The translations under genes were made by a program, and so were the position numbers. Shown here in pieces: positions 37,281 to 46,333 of a DNA stretch of 64,000 nucleotides; the first letter of the stretch is position 1; each line of letters begins with the position of its first letter. Origin of the DNA: Kushneria aurantia DSM 21353 (GTDB taxonomy: Bacteria > Pseudomonadota > Gammaproteobacteria > Pseudomonadales > Halomonadaceae); NCBI RefSeq assembly GCF_000382245.1, contig NZ_KB907862.1:248001-312000 (forward strand), read 5' to 3'. A model generated the notes under the pieces. It did not search any database and had not been told where the DNA came from. It worked only from the letters and a program-made list of their open reading frames with translations.

Positions 37281-37429
37281 TTGCACCAATGACATGAATT
37301 AAGGTGCCAAAATGCACCATTTAAGTGCCATTGGGAGGTGGGCCCGAGTTTACTCGGGGATAGGTTTTTTGAGTTCTTTCTTAAAGCAATGAAATAAAGC
37401 ATTTTTTTAATAATGGCATGCTTTTTGCT
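37281..37429 (+). promoter_or_regulatory. Candidate sigma-54 promoter with upstream inverted sites before dctQM
   Basis: TGGCATGCTTTTTGCT at 37414-37429 matches the -24/-12 sigma-54 pattern with the diagnostic GG-N10-GC spacing. About 100 bases upstream lie TTGCACCA (37281-37288) and the inverted pair GGTGC (37303-37307)/GCACC (37314-37318), where an enhancer-binding activator would sit. No such activator gene is in the window. The whole gap 37189-37603 has no gene. Confidence 0.55.
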
Positions 37430-37465
37430 GACTCATTGATAGAGCTGTTCGGCAATTTACTTTAC

Positions 37466-37477
37466 TTTTCATGTGAT
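37466..37477 (+). promoter_or_regulatory. Island box 1 (TTTTCATGTGAT)
   Basis: First of three identical 12-mers in the island, about 25 bases downstream of the predicted sigma-54 start and 127 bases before dctQ. Candidate operator for the island's MarR or AraC regulator. Confidence 0.55.
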
Positions 37478-37603
37478 GAAGGTTGTATTGGTTGGCCGCA
37501 ATGTGAAGCTGAGAAGTTTTCCCAACATGCCGCATCGCCCCAGACCACATGAAGTCTTCGCATAACACAGGCGGTGGGCACGTCAATCTTCAAAGAGGCT
37601 TAT

Positions 37604-38080
37604 ATGCAGTTGATCAATCGGTGGGTGAGTCTTGCGTTGCTGTATCTGGCGGGAGCTGCTCTGTTGGCGATGGTGTTTCTCGTCGTCGGCAACATCATCA
37701 TGCGCCAGGTTAGCTCCTCTTTCGGCGGTACCACCGAAGTAGTCGGTTGGCTGACGGCCGTGGTCGTGGCGCTGTCTCTGGCGTATTCCCAGCGTGTAAA
37801 GGCTCACGTTGAGCTGGACTTGCTAGTTGCTCACCTGCCCTTGCGACTGCAGGCCGTGATGTCGCTGTTGGTGGCATTGGGGAGTTGTCTGTTTTTTACC
37901 ATGGTGGCGTGGAAGCTTTGGGAGTACGGCCTCAATGCCATGCAGCGGGGGACGTTGTCGCAAACCTTGCGCGTGGCGATTTATCCGTTCGTTTATTTGG
38001 TGGCATTGGGCTTCTCGGCTTTTTGCCTGGTACTACTGGGCGATTTTTTCGACAGTCTTGGAAAGGTGGTGGCGCAATGA
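37604..38080 (+). CDS. TRAP transporter small permease DctQ (left system)
   Basis: DctQ-type subunit of a tripartite, binding-protein-dependent secondary transporter for carboxylates. The 158 residues have four membrane segments (about 8-32, 45-62, 85-108, 128-150) with family blocks VGNIIMRQVSSSFGGTTEVVGWL and AYSQRVKAHVELDLL. The ATG at 37604 has AGAGG at seven bases. It overlaps dctM by four bases (ATGA). The substrate-binding partner is not adjacent; the lone DctP at 54.9-55.9 kb in the same island is the best candidate. Confidence 0.88.
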   Translation: MQLINRWVSLALLYLAGAALLAMVFLVVGNIIMRQVSSSFGGTTEVVGWLTAVVVALSLAYSQRVKAHVELDLLVAHLPLRLQAVMSLLVALGSCLFFTMVAWKLWEYGLNAMQRGTLSQTLRVAIYPFVYLVALGFSAFCLVLLGDFFDSLGKVVAQ

Positions 38081-39366
38081 GCATGACCATGGTGGCACTG
38101 GTGGGAATACTCTGCCTGTTCCTGCTCATTCTCGTGAAAGTTCCCATCAGCTTCGCAATGTTCATGGTGGGGTTTTTCGGCATGCTCTACATGACCAGCC
38201 CCATCGCCGCTTACAACGTAATCAGCTCCGGTATTTGGGAACAATTGTCGGGCTATTCGCTCAGCGTCATCCCGCTTTTCATCTTCATGGGCGAGCTTTT
38301 GTTCCGTTCCGGCATTACCGAGAAGATCTTTGCGTCGGCCTACGCCTGGATCGGTCATTTGCGCGGTTCGATGGCCACCACCACCATTTTGAGCAGTGCT
38401 GGCTTTGCGGCGGTCAGCGGCTCGAACACTGCCACGGCCGCGACCGTGGGCACCATCGCGCTGCCCGAGATGAAGAAGTTTGGTTACAACCGGGCGCTGA
38501 GCGCGGGTAGCGTCGCCGCTGGCGGGACCCTTGGGGTAATCATCCCGCCAAGCTCGGTATTGATCGTCATTGCCTTGCAGGCAGAGCTCGCCATTCGCGA
38601 TCTGTTTCTGGCCAGTATCATGCCCGGTCTCATTTTGGTGGTGTTGTTTATCGTCACCATCGCCCTGCTTTGCCACTTAAAACCGCACATGGGGCCTGCG
38701 GGAAGGCGTTCCACGTGGTCGGTGCGTTGGCGCTCGTTGAAGGGGGTCATCGAGGTGGCGGCGCTCTTCATGCTGGTATTGGGTGGGCTGTTTTCGGGTT
38801 GGTTCACCTCGACGGAGGCGGCCGCCGTCGGCTGCGTTGGCGCCATGCTAATCACCTTGCTCCAGGGCAAGCTCTCGGTTGCGGTACTCCAGGCGGCAAT
38901 CGCCAATGCCTTGAAGTCGTCGGCGATGATTCTGATGCTGATTGCCGGGGCCGTGATCTTTGGGCGTTTTCTCACCATCACTCGGTTGCCGTTCATGGTG
39001 GGTGAGTGGGCGGCGGCACTGCCACTGCCGGCGATCCTGGTCATGGCATGTATTTTGTTGATTTACATCATCGGCGGTGCCTTGATGGATGCCATGGGCT
39101 TTCTGATCATTTCGATCCCTATATTTTTTCCGGTGGCCATGGCACTCGGTTACGACCCGGTATGGTTTGGCGTGGTGGTCTGCATCGTGACCAGCATGGG
39201 TGCGATTACCCCGCCCGTGGGCGTCAACGCCTTCATTGTCAAGAGTCTGGATGACGAGCTTCGTATGGGCGAAACCTTCCGAGGCGTAGGGTACTTTTTG
39301 CCGCCCTATATCCTGTGTATCGGGTTGCTTTTGGTGGTGCCGCAACTGGTGTTATTCATTCTCTAG
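38077..39366 (+). CDS. TRAP transporter large permease DctM (left system)
   Basis: DctM is the ion-coupled translocating subunit. The 429 residues are mostly membrane helices with the family motifs FIFMGELLFRSGITEKIF, SAGFAAVSGSNTATAATVGTIALPEM in two parts, GGTLGVIIPPSSVLIVIA and GAITPPVGVNAFIV. I set the start at the ATG overlapping dctQ (38077); a longer open frame upstream is antisense-like read-through inside dctQ. No DctP follows; instead a 132-base gap leads to the iac operon. Confidence 0.92.
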   Translation: MSMTMVALVGILCLFLLILVKVPISFAMFMVGFFGMLYMTSPIAAYNVISSGIWEQLSGYSLSVIPLFIFMGELLFRSGITEKIFASAYAWIGHLRGSMATTTILSSAGFAAVSGSNTATAATVGTIALPEMKKFGYNRALSAGSVAAGGTLGVIIPPSSVLIVIALQAELAIRDLFLASIMPGLILVVLFIVTIALLCHLKPHMGPAGRRSTWSVRWRSLKGVIEVAALFMLVLGGLFSGWFTSTEAAAVGCVGAMLITLLQGKLSVAVLQAAIANALKSSAMILMLIAGAVIFGRFLTITRLPFMVGEWAAALPLPAILVMACILLIYIIGGALMDAMGFLIISIPIFFPVAMALGYDPVWFGVVVCIVTSMGAITPPVGVNAFIVKSLDDELRMGETFRGVGYFLPPYILCIGLLLVVPQLVLFIL

Positions 39367-39454
39367 CAAAGTGGCTGCGGCCCACGGTTGGTGGGCGGCG
39401 CGCGCAGAGCGATCAACCGGTGATGACGGGCCATAGTAGTCGTATCTGCCGACC

Positions 39455-39483
39455 TTAAACTTGAATTTTCATGTGATTAATAT
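39455..39483 (+). promoter_or_regulatory. Predicted iac operon promoter with island box 2 in its spacer
   Basis: TTAAAC (39455-39460), a 17-base spacer and TAATAT (39478-39483) form a plausible sigma-70 promoter. The island 12-mer TTTTCATGTGAT at 39466-39477 fills the spacer and abuts the -10, an arrangement expected for direct repression. The predicted start is only about 9-10 bases before the iacH ATG. Confidence 0.6.
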
Positions 39484-39498
39484 ATCTAGGCAATTGAC

Positions 39499-40635
39499 AT
39501 GAGCATCCTCATCTCTTCATTGATGCTGGGCAAAGGTGGAAAACGCGTCGTCGTCAAAGACTCGATCGACATTGCAGGCTCGCCCACCCAGGCAGGCTCG
39601 GCGGCCCTCGCCGAGGCGGCGCCCGCGACGGCGCATGCCGATATCGTCGCGCGAACGCTTCAGGCGGGCTATCGCATCGTCGGCAAGGCCAACCTGCACG
39701 AATTGGCGTTTGGCATGACCGGGGTGAATGGCTGGGCGGGTACGCCTGAAAACCCGCGTTACCCGGCGCTGATTCCTGGTGGTTCGTCGAGCGGCTCGGC
39801 GGCGGCAGTGGCTTCGGGGTTGGCCGAGATCGGTATCGGCACCGACACCGGCGGTTCGATTCGCGTGCCGGCTGCCTGCTGTGGTGTGTATGGCTTCAAG
39901 CCCACTTTCGGCCGATTGAGTCGCGAGGGCGTCATGCCGGCTGTGAGCAGCCTCGACTGCGTCGGCCCGTTCGCCGCTGATCTTGCCGAGTTGATCGGTT
40001 TCATGAAGGCGGTCGATAAGGGCTTTGCGCAGGCGTCACTCGGCCCGGTCACCTCCTTGGGCATGGCCGAGGTGGCGGCCGAGCCGGCCATCGTCGAGGG
40101 CATCGATCGACAGGTGGAAAAGGCGGGGGTACCCCGTTCGAGCGTGTCCCTCGGGATGCTCGACGAGGCGTTTCAAGCGGCCATGACGATCATCAAACGT
40201 GAAACTTATTTGGCCTACGAAGGGTTATTGGCGAGCGGCAAACTCGGCAGTGATGTGGACAAGCGCTTGCGTGCGGCAGCCGTCACGACCGATGCGGATG
40301 TCGCCGAGGCCGAAAAGGTGCGTCGTGCCTTTACCGCCAAGGTGGATGCCTTGCTGGACCGGCACGACTATCTCGTGCTGCCCACTCTGCCGCACTTTCC
40401 CATGACGCTTCGCGAGGCACTGGCCGGTCAGCAGGATCTCGACCTGTCGCGCTTTGCACGCCCTTTCAACCTTTCCGGTCATCCTGCGTTATCGCTGCCC
40501 TTGGCGTCGCATCGCGGCTTGCCGGTGGCGATGCAATTGATAGGACGCCATGGCGATGATGCCGGCGTTTGCCGGGCCGGGTGGCAGTTGCTGCACCCAG
40601 CCAGCCACCGGGATGACACCGCCAATAGGAGATAA
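39499..40635 (+). CDS. iacH: Amidase-signature protein of the auxin cluster (IacH-like)
   Basis: Amidase-signature hydrolase. The catalytic triad is visible: Lys19 (VVVKDSID), the cis-Ser in PGGSSSGSA and the nucleophile Ser in GTDTGGSIRVPAACCG. The 378 residues are shorter than most family members because the usual 60-80 residues ahead of the catalytic Lys are absent. In the iac clusters of Pseudomonas putida 1290 and relatives an amidase-like IacH accompanies IAA degradation; its exact step is not firmly known to me. Opening the lactam of an oxindole intermediate is one chemically sensible role (inference). First gene of the 16-gene operon; iacA follows after two bases. Confidence 0.8.
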   Translation: MSILISSLMLGKGGKRVVVKDSIDIAGSPTQAGSAALAEAAPATAHADIVARTLQAGYRIVGKANLHELAFGMTGVNGWAGTPENPRYPALIPGGSSSGSAAAVASGLAEIGIGTDTGGSIRVPAACCGVYGFKPTFGRLSREGVMPAVSSLDCVGPFAADLAELIGFMKAVDKGFAQASLGPVTSLGMAEVAAEPAIVEGIDRQVEKAGVPRSSVSLGMLDEAFQAAMTIIKRETYLAYEGLLASGKLGSDVDKRLRAAAVTTDADVAEAEKVRRAFTAKVDALLDRHDYLVLPTLPHFPMTLREALAGQQDLDLSRFARPFNLSGHPALSLPLASHRGLPVAMQLIGRHGDDAGVCRAGWQLLHPASHRDDTANRR

Positions 40636-40637
40636 TC

Positions 40638-41783
40638 ATGCCGCATTACGTGGATAAAGAGCAGTGGGGTGGTGAGGCGCGCTTCGATGCCCTGCTCGAG
40701 ACGATTCGGTCACGGCGAAAGGAGATCGAACAACAACGCCATATACCGTCAGACATCATCGATGCCTTCAAGGAGATCGGCGTGTATCGGGCCATGGTAC
40801 CCAAGCGCTTTGGCGGCGATGAAAAGTCCCCCGCCGAATTTTTGCGCATGGTCGAGGCGGTTTCCGCCGCGGATGGCTCGGCGGGGTGGGTGGCGAGTTT
40901 CGGCATGAGCCCTGCCTACTTGGCGGCGCTGCCGGAAAAGACGCTCGAAAAGGTATGGCAAGAGAGCCCGGATGTGGTCTTTGCTGGTGGTATTTTCCCC
41001 CCCCAGCCTGCTGTGTGCACGGCGAATGGCTTCAAGGTGAGCGGGCGCTGGAAGTTTGCAAGTGGTTGCATGGGCGCATCGCTTTTTGGGGTAGGCATCA
41101 TGCCCGAGGAAGAGGGAGCGCTACCGCGTATGGCGGTTCTGCCTCGTGAGCAGGTCGAGATCGATCCTACGTGGAACATGATCGGCATGGTGGGCACTGG
41201 TAGTCACGATCTTCTTGTCGACGATGTTGAGGTTCCCGAAGAGTGGACCTTCGTCCGCGGAGGCAAGCCGAATCTCGATGAAATTTTCTTTCGTTACCCA
41301 TCGCTCTCTTTTGCCGCCCAGGTGTTGTCAGTCACAACGCTTGGTATGGCTCGTGAGGCGCTGGATGTGGTGCGCGCCTCTGTCAAGGGGCGCAAATCGA
41401 TTACTGGCGCACCCAACCTGGGCGAGCGCGAGTATGCCCAGATCGCTCTGGCCAAAGCCGAAGCGCGGGTTCAGTCCGCAAGGCTTTTCTTTTACGAAAG
41501 CATCGATGATGTCTGGAAATGCATCGAATCGGGCCAGGAGCCAAGCCGCGAGGAAGTCAATTTGTTGCGCTTGTCGACCACCCATCTTACCCATGAATGT
41601 GCCGGGGCCATTCACGAGATCTACCGCATCAGCGGCATGAACGGCGCCGACAACGATCATCCCTTGTCGCGTATTTTGCGCGATTCGCAGCTTTGTACCC
41701 AGCACGCCTTCATGGGCGAGATTACCTGGAAAAACGCCGGAGCGATCTTCTTCGGCCATGACCCGTTGCCGGGCTACTTATGA
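40638..41783 (+). CDS. iacA: Indole-3-acetate monooxygenase, acyl-CoA-dehydrogenase-fold (IacA)
   Basis: Group D flavin monooxygenase: acyl-CoA dehydrogenase fold, using reduced flavin supplied by a separate reductase. The 381 residues contain DGSAGWVASFGMSPAYLA, the flavin-site SGRWKFASGCMGASLFG, GMVGTGSHDLLVDDVEVPEEW and a C-terminal helical bundle ending MGEITWKNAGAIFFG. In iac clusters IacA carries out the first oxidation of the indole ring of IAA, and can turn indole into indigo. Its reductase partner is iacG, 8 kb downstream in the same operon. Alternative substrates within group D (steroid, phenol types) cannot be excluded by sequence alone, but the gene set argues for IAA. Confidence 0.87.
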   Translation: MPHYVDKEQWGGEARFDALLETIRSRRKEIEQQRHIPSDIIDAFKEIGVYRAMVPKRFGGDEKSPAEFLRMVEAVSAADGSAGWVASFGMSPAYLAALPEKTLEKVWQESPDVVFAGGIFPPQPAVCTANGFKVSGRWKFASGCMGASLFGVGIMPEEEGALPRMAVLPREQVEIDPTWNMIGMVGTGSHDLLVDDVEVPEEWTFVRGGKPNLDEIFFRYPSLSFAAQVLSVTTLGMAREALDVVRASVKGRKSITGAPNLGEREYAQIALAKAEARVQSARLFFYESIDDVWKCIESGQEPSREEVNLLRLSTTHLTHECAGAIHEIYRISGMNGADNDHPLSRILRDSQLCTQHAFMGEITWKNAGAIFFGHDPLPGYL

Positions 41784-41835
41784 CCGGTATCACGTATTCA
41801 TAACGAATCATCACCCTGGTTAAAGGAGCGTCACT

Positions 41836-42180
41836 ATGCATCGCGTACTGTTTTGCATTGGTATCAATCAAAACTTCATGAATGCGCCGTTCGAGGAAGG
41901 CAAGCAGGTATGGCAGGCGTTCAGCCAGATGATGCAAGGCATCGACGGTCTGCCGGGCGTCAATATTCTGGGCATCATGGATGACGATCGTATCATGGTC
42001 GGTCCGTCGATGACCGCCCCCTGGACTGCCTACATCATGGCCGACGTGCCCGACTACGACACTGTAGTCGAAGCCTGCAACTTCTTTCGCACCACTCCTG
42101 TGGGTGATGGCACCTTCAAGCTGTGGAAATACGCTCGGGTCGAGGCGCGTATTGGCCGCGAGCTGGTGGTCCCTGAATAA
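41836..42180 (+). CDS. iacB: IacB-like small protein
   Basis: A 114-residue soluble protein without a recognisable catalytic motif (starts MHRVLFCIGINQNFMN, ends ARIGRELVVPE). By position directly after iacA and before the Rieske genes, and by size, it corresponds to IacB of known IAA clusters, whose role is poorly defined. The ATG is preceded by AAAGGAG, a strong ribosome site. The fold looks like a small alpha/beta dimeric barrel type, but that is only a guess from the pattern. Confidence 0.72.
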   Translation: MHRVLFCIGINQNFMNAPFEEGKQVWQAFSQMMQGIDGLPGVNILGIMDDDRIMVGPSMTAPWTAYIMADVPDYDTVVEACNFFRTTPVGDGTFKLWKYARVEARIGRELVVPE

Positions 42181-42270
42181 TTGAAGCCACCGAAATACCA
42201 TGTGTTGATCGAATAAAACGCTTTGAAATGCCCTCGAAAAAGGCCTTGGCCAAGCGATCAGGATAACCGC

Positions 42271-43545
42271 ATGAACCAGTTAATAGACGCCAAAGACATT
42301 ACCCTGGACACCGAAAAATTGGTTGAAAGCGATCAGATCGCCTCGTCCATGTACACCGACGAGGCCCTGTTCGATATAGAGCAGGACCGGATTTTCCGCC
42401 AAACCTGGGTGTGGGTCGCTCATGAAAGCGAAGTGCCCGACAAGGGATCCTTCAAACTCTCCCACGTGGGTCGTGAGCCGGTTATCGTCTCGCGCGACCG
42501 TAAGCGTAATCTTCACGTCATGCTGAACCGCTGCCGCCACCGCGGGGCTACGGTATGCGAAATCCACAAGGGCAAAACCTCTTCGTTCCAATGTCCCTAC
42601 CATGGCTGGGGATATGGGCTGGATGGCAGCCTTCGCGCCATTCCACATCCCGAGCAGTACGGGGAGTCGTTTGACAAGGCGGAGTATGGCCTTTTCGCCC
42701 TACGTACCGAAAGCTATAACGGTATGATTTTCGCTACCTTCAACGACGATATCGAACCCCTCGAGGAATTTCTGGGAGCTGCCAAAAAGTGGATTGATCT
42801 GTTCATGAAGCAGGGCGGTGGCTTTCCAGTGAAGACCATGGGCGAGCATCAATTCTCGGTGCCCATGAACTGGAAAGTACAGCTCGAAAACACCACTGAT
42901 GCTTACCACTTTCCGGTGGTTCACAAGTCGTTTTTAAAATCTCTCGATGGTGAAGCCGAGGAAACGTTCACCTTCCTCGAAGGCGAGGGTTTCGTGGAAG
43001 ACCTGGGCAACGGCCACTCGGTCATGGTCATGATTCCCGAACTGGTGGATCTGGAAGATGACCTGGAGCGCAAGATTCCCGAACGCTTTGAGGCCCTGGC
43101 CGAGGAGCTTCGTAGTGAAGGCTACCTCGATGACCAGGTGCGTCGCATCGTTCGCGCCGTGGGGGGCTCGGGCTTCAACCTGAACCTTTTCCCTAACGTG
43201 GCCTGCTCCATGGCGTTTTTCCGGGTATTGACGCCGATGGCCGTCAATCGGACTGACATTCGCCATATCGCCATCGGCATGGACGGTGGCCCGGCGGTCG
43301 CCAATCGTATGCGCTTGCGCCTGCACGAGCACTTCCAGGGGCCCATGGGCTTTGGTTCTCCTGACGATGCCGAAGTATGGGAGCGTATTCAGCGCGGCGT
43401 GGATGGCGGTAAGGAATTACCCATTCTAGTCAATCGCGGTATCGATAAAGAGATTCGGGGTGAAGACGGCCCACGGGGACACGTCTCGGACGAAACGGGT
43501 ATGCGTGCCGCTTATTCGATGTGGAAACGGATGATGCAGGAGTAA
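42271..43545 (+). CDS. iacC: Rieske ring-hydroxylating dioxygenase, alpha subunit (IacC)
   Basis: Large subunit of a Rieske oxygenase. From the ATG at 42271 (AGGA seven bases upstream) the 424 residues hold the Rieske ligands Cys88/His90 (CRHRGATVC) and Cys108/His111 (CPYHGW), and the mononuclear iron site in TTDAYHFPVVHKSF (bridging Asp210, His213, His218). In the iac pathway IacCD acts late, on dioxindole-acetic-acid-type intermediates, leading to catechol. It is followed after three bases by the beta subunit and, two genes on, by a dedicated reductase. Confidence 0.88.
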   Translation: MNQLIDAKDITLDTEKLVESDQIASSMYTDEALFDIEQDRIFRQTWVWVAHESEVPDKGSFKLSHVGREPVIVSRDRKRNLHVMLNRCRHRGATVCEIHKGKTSSFQCPYHGWGYGLDGSLRAIPHPEQYGESFDKAEYGLFALRTESYNGMIFATFNDDIEPLEEFLGAAKKWIDLFMKQGGGFPVKTMGEHQFSVPMNWKVQLENTTDAYHFPVVHKSFLKSLDGEAEETFTFLEGEGFVEDLGNGHSVMVMIPELVDLEDDLERKIPERFEALAEELRSEGYLDDQVRRIVRAVGGSGFNLNLFPNVACSMAFFRVLTPMAVNRTDIRHIAIGMDGGPAVANRMRLRLHEHFQGPMGFGSPDDAEVWERIQRGVDGGKELPILVNRGIDKEIRGEDGPRGHVSDETGMRAAYSMWKRMMQE

Positions 43546-43548
43546 TTC

Positions 43549-44034
43549 ATGAGCAACAGCGAACACAACGAACTACTGTCGCGCGTTACCCGGTTCATCT
43601 GGGGCGAAGCAGCTTTGCTGGATGCCAGAGAGTACGATGCCTGGCTCGATCTTTGGCAGACCGAAGGGATGTATATCATTCCTATCGAAGAAGCCGAGAA
43701 CTATGCCGAAGTACTCAACCTCTGCTACGACAATGACAAGATGCGTCGTGACCGTATCAAGCGCTTCCAGGAGGGCTTTTCGATTTCGTCGGCCCCGCCC
43801 GCGATCACCGTTCGTACGGTATCGCGTTTCAAGATTGATGCGCTGGAAGGTGACACTGTCGTAGTCTCCTGCGCCCAGCACCTGGTCGAAGACAAGTTCG
43901 GTCGCCAGCGCCTTTGGGCCGCTAACCTGCGCTATACCCTCACTGCCACTGATGCGAGCTTCACGCTAAAAGAGAAGGTGGTTCGTCTGCTCAATTCGGA
44001 TGGAGTGCTGAATTCGTTCAGCTATTTATTCTAA
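43549..44034 (+). CDS. iacD: Ring-hydroxylating dioxygenase, beta subunit (IacD)
   Basis: Small, NTF2-fold structural subunit that forms the alpha3beta3 oxygenase with IacC. The 161 residues show the family patterns FIWGEAALLDAREYDAWLDL, YIIPIEEAENYAEVLN and DKMRRDRIKRFQEGFSISSA. The length is typical. Its stop overlaps the iacE start (TAATG). Confidence 0.87.
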   Translation: MSNSEHNELLSRVTRFIWGEAALLDAREYDAWLDLWQTEGMYIIPIEEAENYAEVLNLCYDNDKMRRDRIKRFQEGFSISSAPPAITVRTVSRFKIDALEGDTVVVSCAQHLVEDKFGRQRLWAANLRYTLTATDASFTLKEKVVRLLNSDGVLNSFSYLF

Positions 44035-44792
44035 TGGCCGCACCACTTCCTGACAGGATACAGACCGCCGTGATTACTGGCGGCGCCCGTGGGCTTGGCG
44101 TTCATATCGTGCGAGCTCTGCACCAGGCCGGGTTTCGTGTGGTGATCACCGACATCGACCCGACCCCTGCAGAAGCGCTGGTCTCCGAGCTCGACCTGGC
44201 CGGTGAAACTGCCGTGACGGCCACGCTCGACGTGGATAAGCCCGCCGATTTTCAGACCGTACTGGATAAAGTCATCGACCGTTTCGGTAGCTGCGAGGTA
44301 CTGGTGAACAACGCCGCGCGTACCGCTGCCCAGGGCGTCTTCGACATCGACCCCGCCGACTTCAATGCCGTGATGGCCACCAATGCCGGAGGCATCTTTA
44401 CCGGTTGCCAGGTATTTGGGCGCCACTTTCGCGAACGCGGCTATGGCCGGCTGATCAACCTGGCATCGCTTGCCGGACAAAACGGAGGCACGGCCACCGG
44501 CGCGCACTACGCCGCCTCCAAGGGGGCCATCTTGACCTTGACCAAGATCTTTGCCCGCGATCTGGCAGGCGACGGCGTGACCTGCAACGCCATCGCGCCA
44601 GGACCGCTGGATACCCCCATGGTGCGCGAGGTTCTAGGCGATAACCTGGATAAGGCGCTTGCCAAAATCCCGGTGGGAAAACTGGGCGCTCCCGACGTGG
44701 TGGCGCAGATGGTGGCGTTCCTGGCCGGCCCAAAAGCGGGGTTCGTGACTGGCGCTTGCTGGGATGCCAACGGTGGCATTTACATGCGCTAA
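44034..44792 (+). CDS. iacE: Short-chain dehydrogenase/reductase (IacE)
   Basis: Classical SDR of 252 residues: NAD(P) motif TGGARGLGVHIV (about 16-27), NNAARTA, catalytic Ser in NLASLAG and Tyr/Lys in YAASKGA, and the PG motif GPLDTPMV. In the iac pathway IacE acts on an early hydroxylated IAA derivative; the precise direction (oxidation or reduction) I leave open. The C-terminus LAGPKAGFVTGACWDANGG is normal for the family. Cotranscribed with iacD (one-base overlap) and followed by the reductase gene after 15 bases. Confidence 0.85.
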   Translation: MAAPLPDRIQTAVITGGARGLGVHIVRALHQAGFRVVITDIDPTPAEALVSELDLAGETAVTATLDVDKPADFQTVLDKVIDRFGSCEVLVNNAARTAAQGVFDIDPADFNAVMATNAGGIFTGCQVFGRHFRERGYGRLINLASLAGQNGGTATGAHYAASKGAILTLTKIFARDLAGDGVTCNAIAPGPLDTPMVREVLGDNLDKALAKIPVGKLGAPDVVAQMVAFLAGPKAGFVTGACWDANGGIYMR

Positions 44793-44807
44793 GCACAGGA
44801 GATGACC

Positions 44808-45764
44808 ATGACAGACGACACCTTGACGCTTCGCGTCGACCGCCGGGACGTGCACACCAACGAGATCGCCGTGATCGACCTGGTGGCTGCCGACGGGAGC
44901 GACTTGCCGCCTTTCGAAGCAGGGGCACATATCGATGTTCACCTCGGCGAGGGGCTCATCCGTCAATACTCGCTGAGTAATGCGCCCAGCGAGCGCCACC
45001 GTTACCGCCTCGGCGTTCTACTGGATCCTGGGTCTCGAGGGGGGTCTCGCGCGGTGCATGCCGACCTGCACGAAGGCGTCGAGGTATCGGCCAGTGAGCC
45101 GCGCAATTTATTTCCCCTCGATGACTCGGCCGCGCACACCCTGCTGGCCGGAGGCGGTATCGGCATTACGCCGATGATTGCCATGGCTTATGCGCTCAAG
45201 GCCGCCGGGCGCTCTTTCGAGCTGCACTATTGTTGCAGAAGCCGTGATAAAGCGGCCTTCATCGAGGAGCTCGAGGCCGAGTTTGGCGAAGCCCTGTCGC
45301 TACATGTCGACGATGGCGGCGCGGACCAGCGCCTCGACATCGAGACGGTCCTGGCGTCCAGGCCTACGAACACTCATCTATACGTGTGCGGGCCCACCGG
45401 CTTCATGGAGTGGGTGATGGGCGCCGCCAGGACGGCCGAATGGCCCAAAGACCAACTGCACTCGGAGTACTTTAGCGCTGAAGTGGATACCAGCGGTGCG
45501 GCGTTCGAGGTGGAGGCGTCGATCAGCGGTGTCACCGTCCAGGTGGAGGAGGGAGTGTCGATCGCCAATGCTCTGAAAGCGGCCGGGGTAAAGGTGGATG
45601 TCTCCTGCGAAGAGGGTGTCTGCGGCACCTGTATTTGCGAGGTGTTGGAAGGTGTTCCCGACCACCGCGATCAGTTTTTGAGCGACGAAGAGAAAGCAGA
45701 CAACGATCAAATCGCCTTGTGCTGTTCGCGTGCCAAAAGCGCGCGGCTGGTCATCGAAATTTGA
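44808..45764 (+). CDS. iacF: Rieske oxygenase reductase, phthalate-dioxygenase-reductase type (IacF)
   Basis: Supplies electrons to IacCD. The 318 residues have a flavin domain (RQYSLSNAPSERHRYRL), an NAD domain (LLAGGGIGITPMIAMAY, YVCGPTGFMEWVM) and a C-terminal [2Fe-2S] domain (CEEGVCGTCICEVL, with the distal Cys in ALCCSRAKS). Domain order is that of phthalate dioxygenase reductase. I preferred the second ATG (44808), six bases after AGGAG, to the ATG at 44802 that is too close to it. Confidence 0.85.
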   Translation: MTDDTLTLRVDRRDVHTNEIAVIDLVAADGSDLPPFEAGAHIDVHLGEGLIRQYSLSNAPSERHRYRLGVLLDPGSRGGSRAVHADLHEGVEVSASEPRNLFPLDDSAAHTLLAGGGIGITPMIAMAYALKAAGRSFELHYCCRSRDKAAFIEELEAEFGEALSLHVDDGGADQRLDIETVLASRPTNTHLYVCGPTGFMEWVMGAARTAEWPKDQLHSEYFSAEVDTSGAAFEVEASISGVTVQVEEGVSIANALKAAGVKVDVSCEEGVCGTCICEVLEGVPDHRDQFLSDEEKADNDQIALCCSRAKSARLVIEI

Positions 45765-45784
45765 GATACCCGGGGGGCCTTGCC

Positions 45785-46333
45785 ATGCACGCCTTCATTA
45801 ACCAATTGTGTCGATGGGTACTCAACCTGTGTGGCCTGTTCCTGTTGCTGATCGCCTTCGTGATCGGTGCAGGGGTGCTGATGCACTTGCTGGGCTTGTC
45901 GCAACTGGTCAAATTTGACAATCCTTATTGGCTTCTGGGTCGTGGCATTACCTTCAACTCCTTGATGGGGTTGCAGATTTTGTTGTTCACCTTGGCCATG
46001 ATGCTGGCCATCGCCCCTGTGATGTGGCTAGACCGCCACGTTCGTGTGGACGTGTTCCACGTGCGTTTTTCGCCACGGGTACGAACCGCGATCGAGCTGG
46101 TCGGGCATCTGGCCCTTGGGTTGCCCTTTTTCGTGTTGCTTTCACAGCCAGCCTATCGCTTTGCCGAGCGCGCCTACGTGACCGGCGAGCGCTCGACCGA
46201 CGGAGGGCTCAATGACCTTTACGTGATCAAGGCGGCACTGCCCGTCGGGGTGGCATTGTTCGTCGTCGTGCTGGTGCTGCTGGTCGCGATCCATCTTTGG
46301 CGCCTGGTCGTCGGGAGGTCGCGCCATGCTTGA
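45785..46333 (+). CDS. TRAP transporter small permease DctQ (iac operon)
   Basis: The 182 residues have four membrane segments (about 10-38, 55-80, 95-118, 148-170) with the TRAP small-subunit pattern MLAIAPVMWLDRHVRVDVF. It overlaps dctM by eight bases. It lies inside the iac operon between iacF and iacG, so the transporter is probably for the auxin or a carboxylate derived from it. Confidence 0.85.
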   Translation: MHAFINQLCRWVLNLCGLFLLLIAFVIGAGVLMHLLGLSQLVKFDNPYWLLGRGITFNSLMGLQILLFTLAMMLAIAPVMWLDRHVRVDVFHVRFSPRVRTAIELVGHLALGLPFFVLLSQPAYRFAERAYVTGERSTDGGLNDLYVIKAALPVGVALFVVVLVLLVAIHLWRLVVGRSRHA

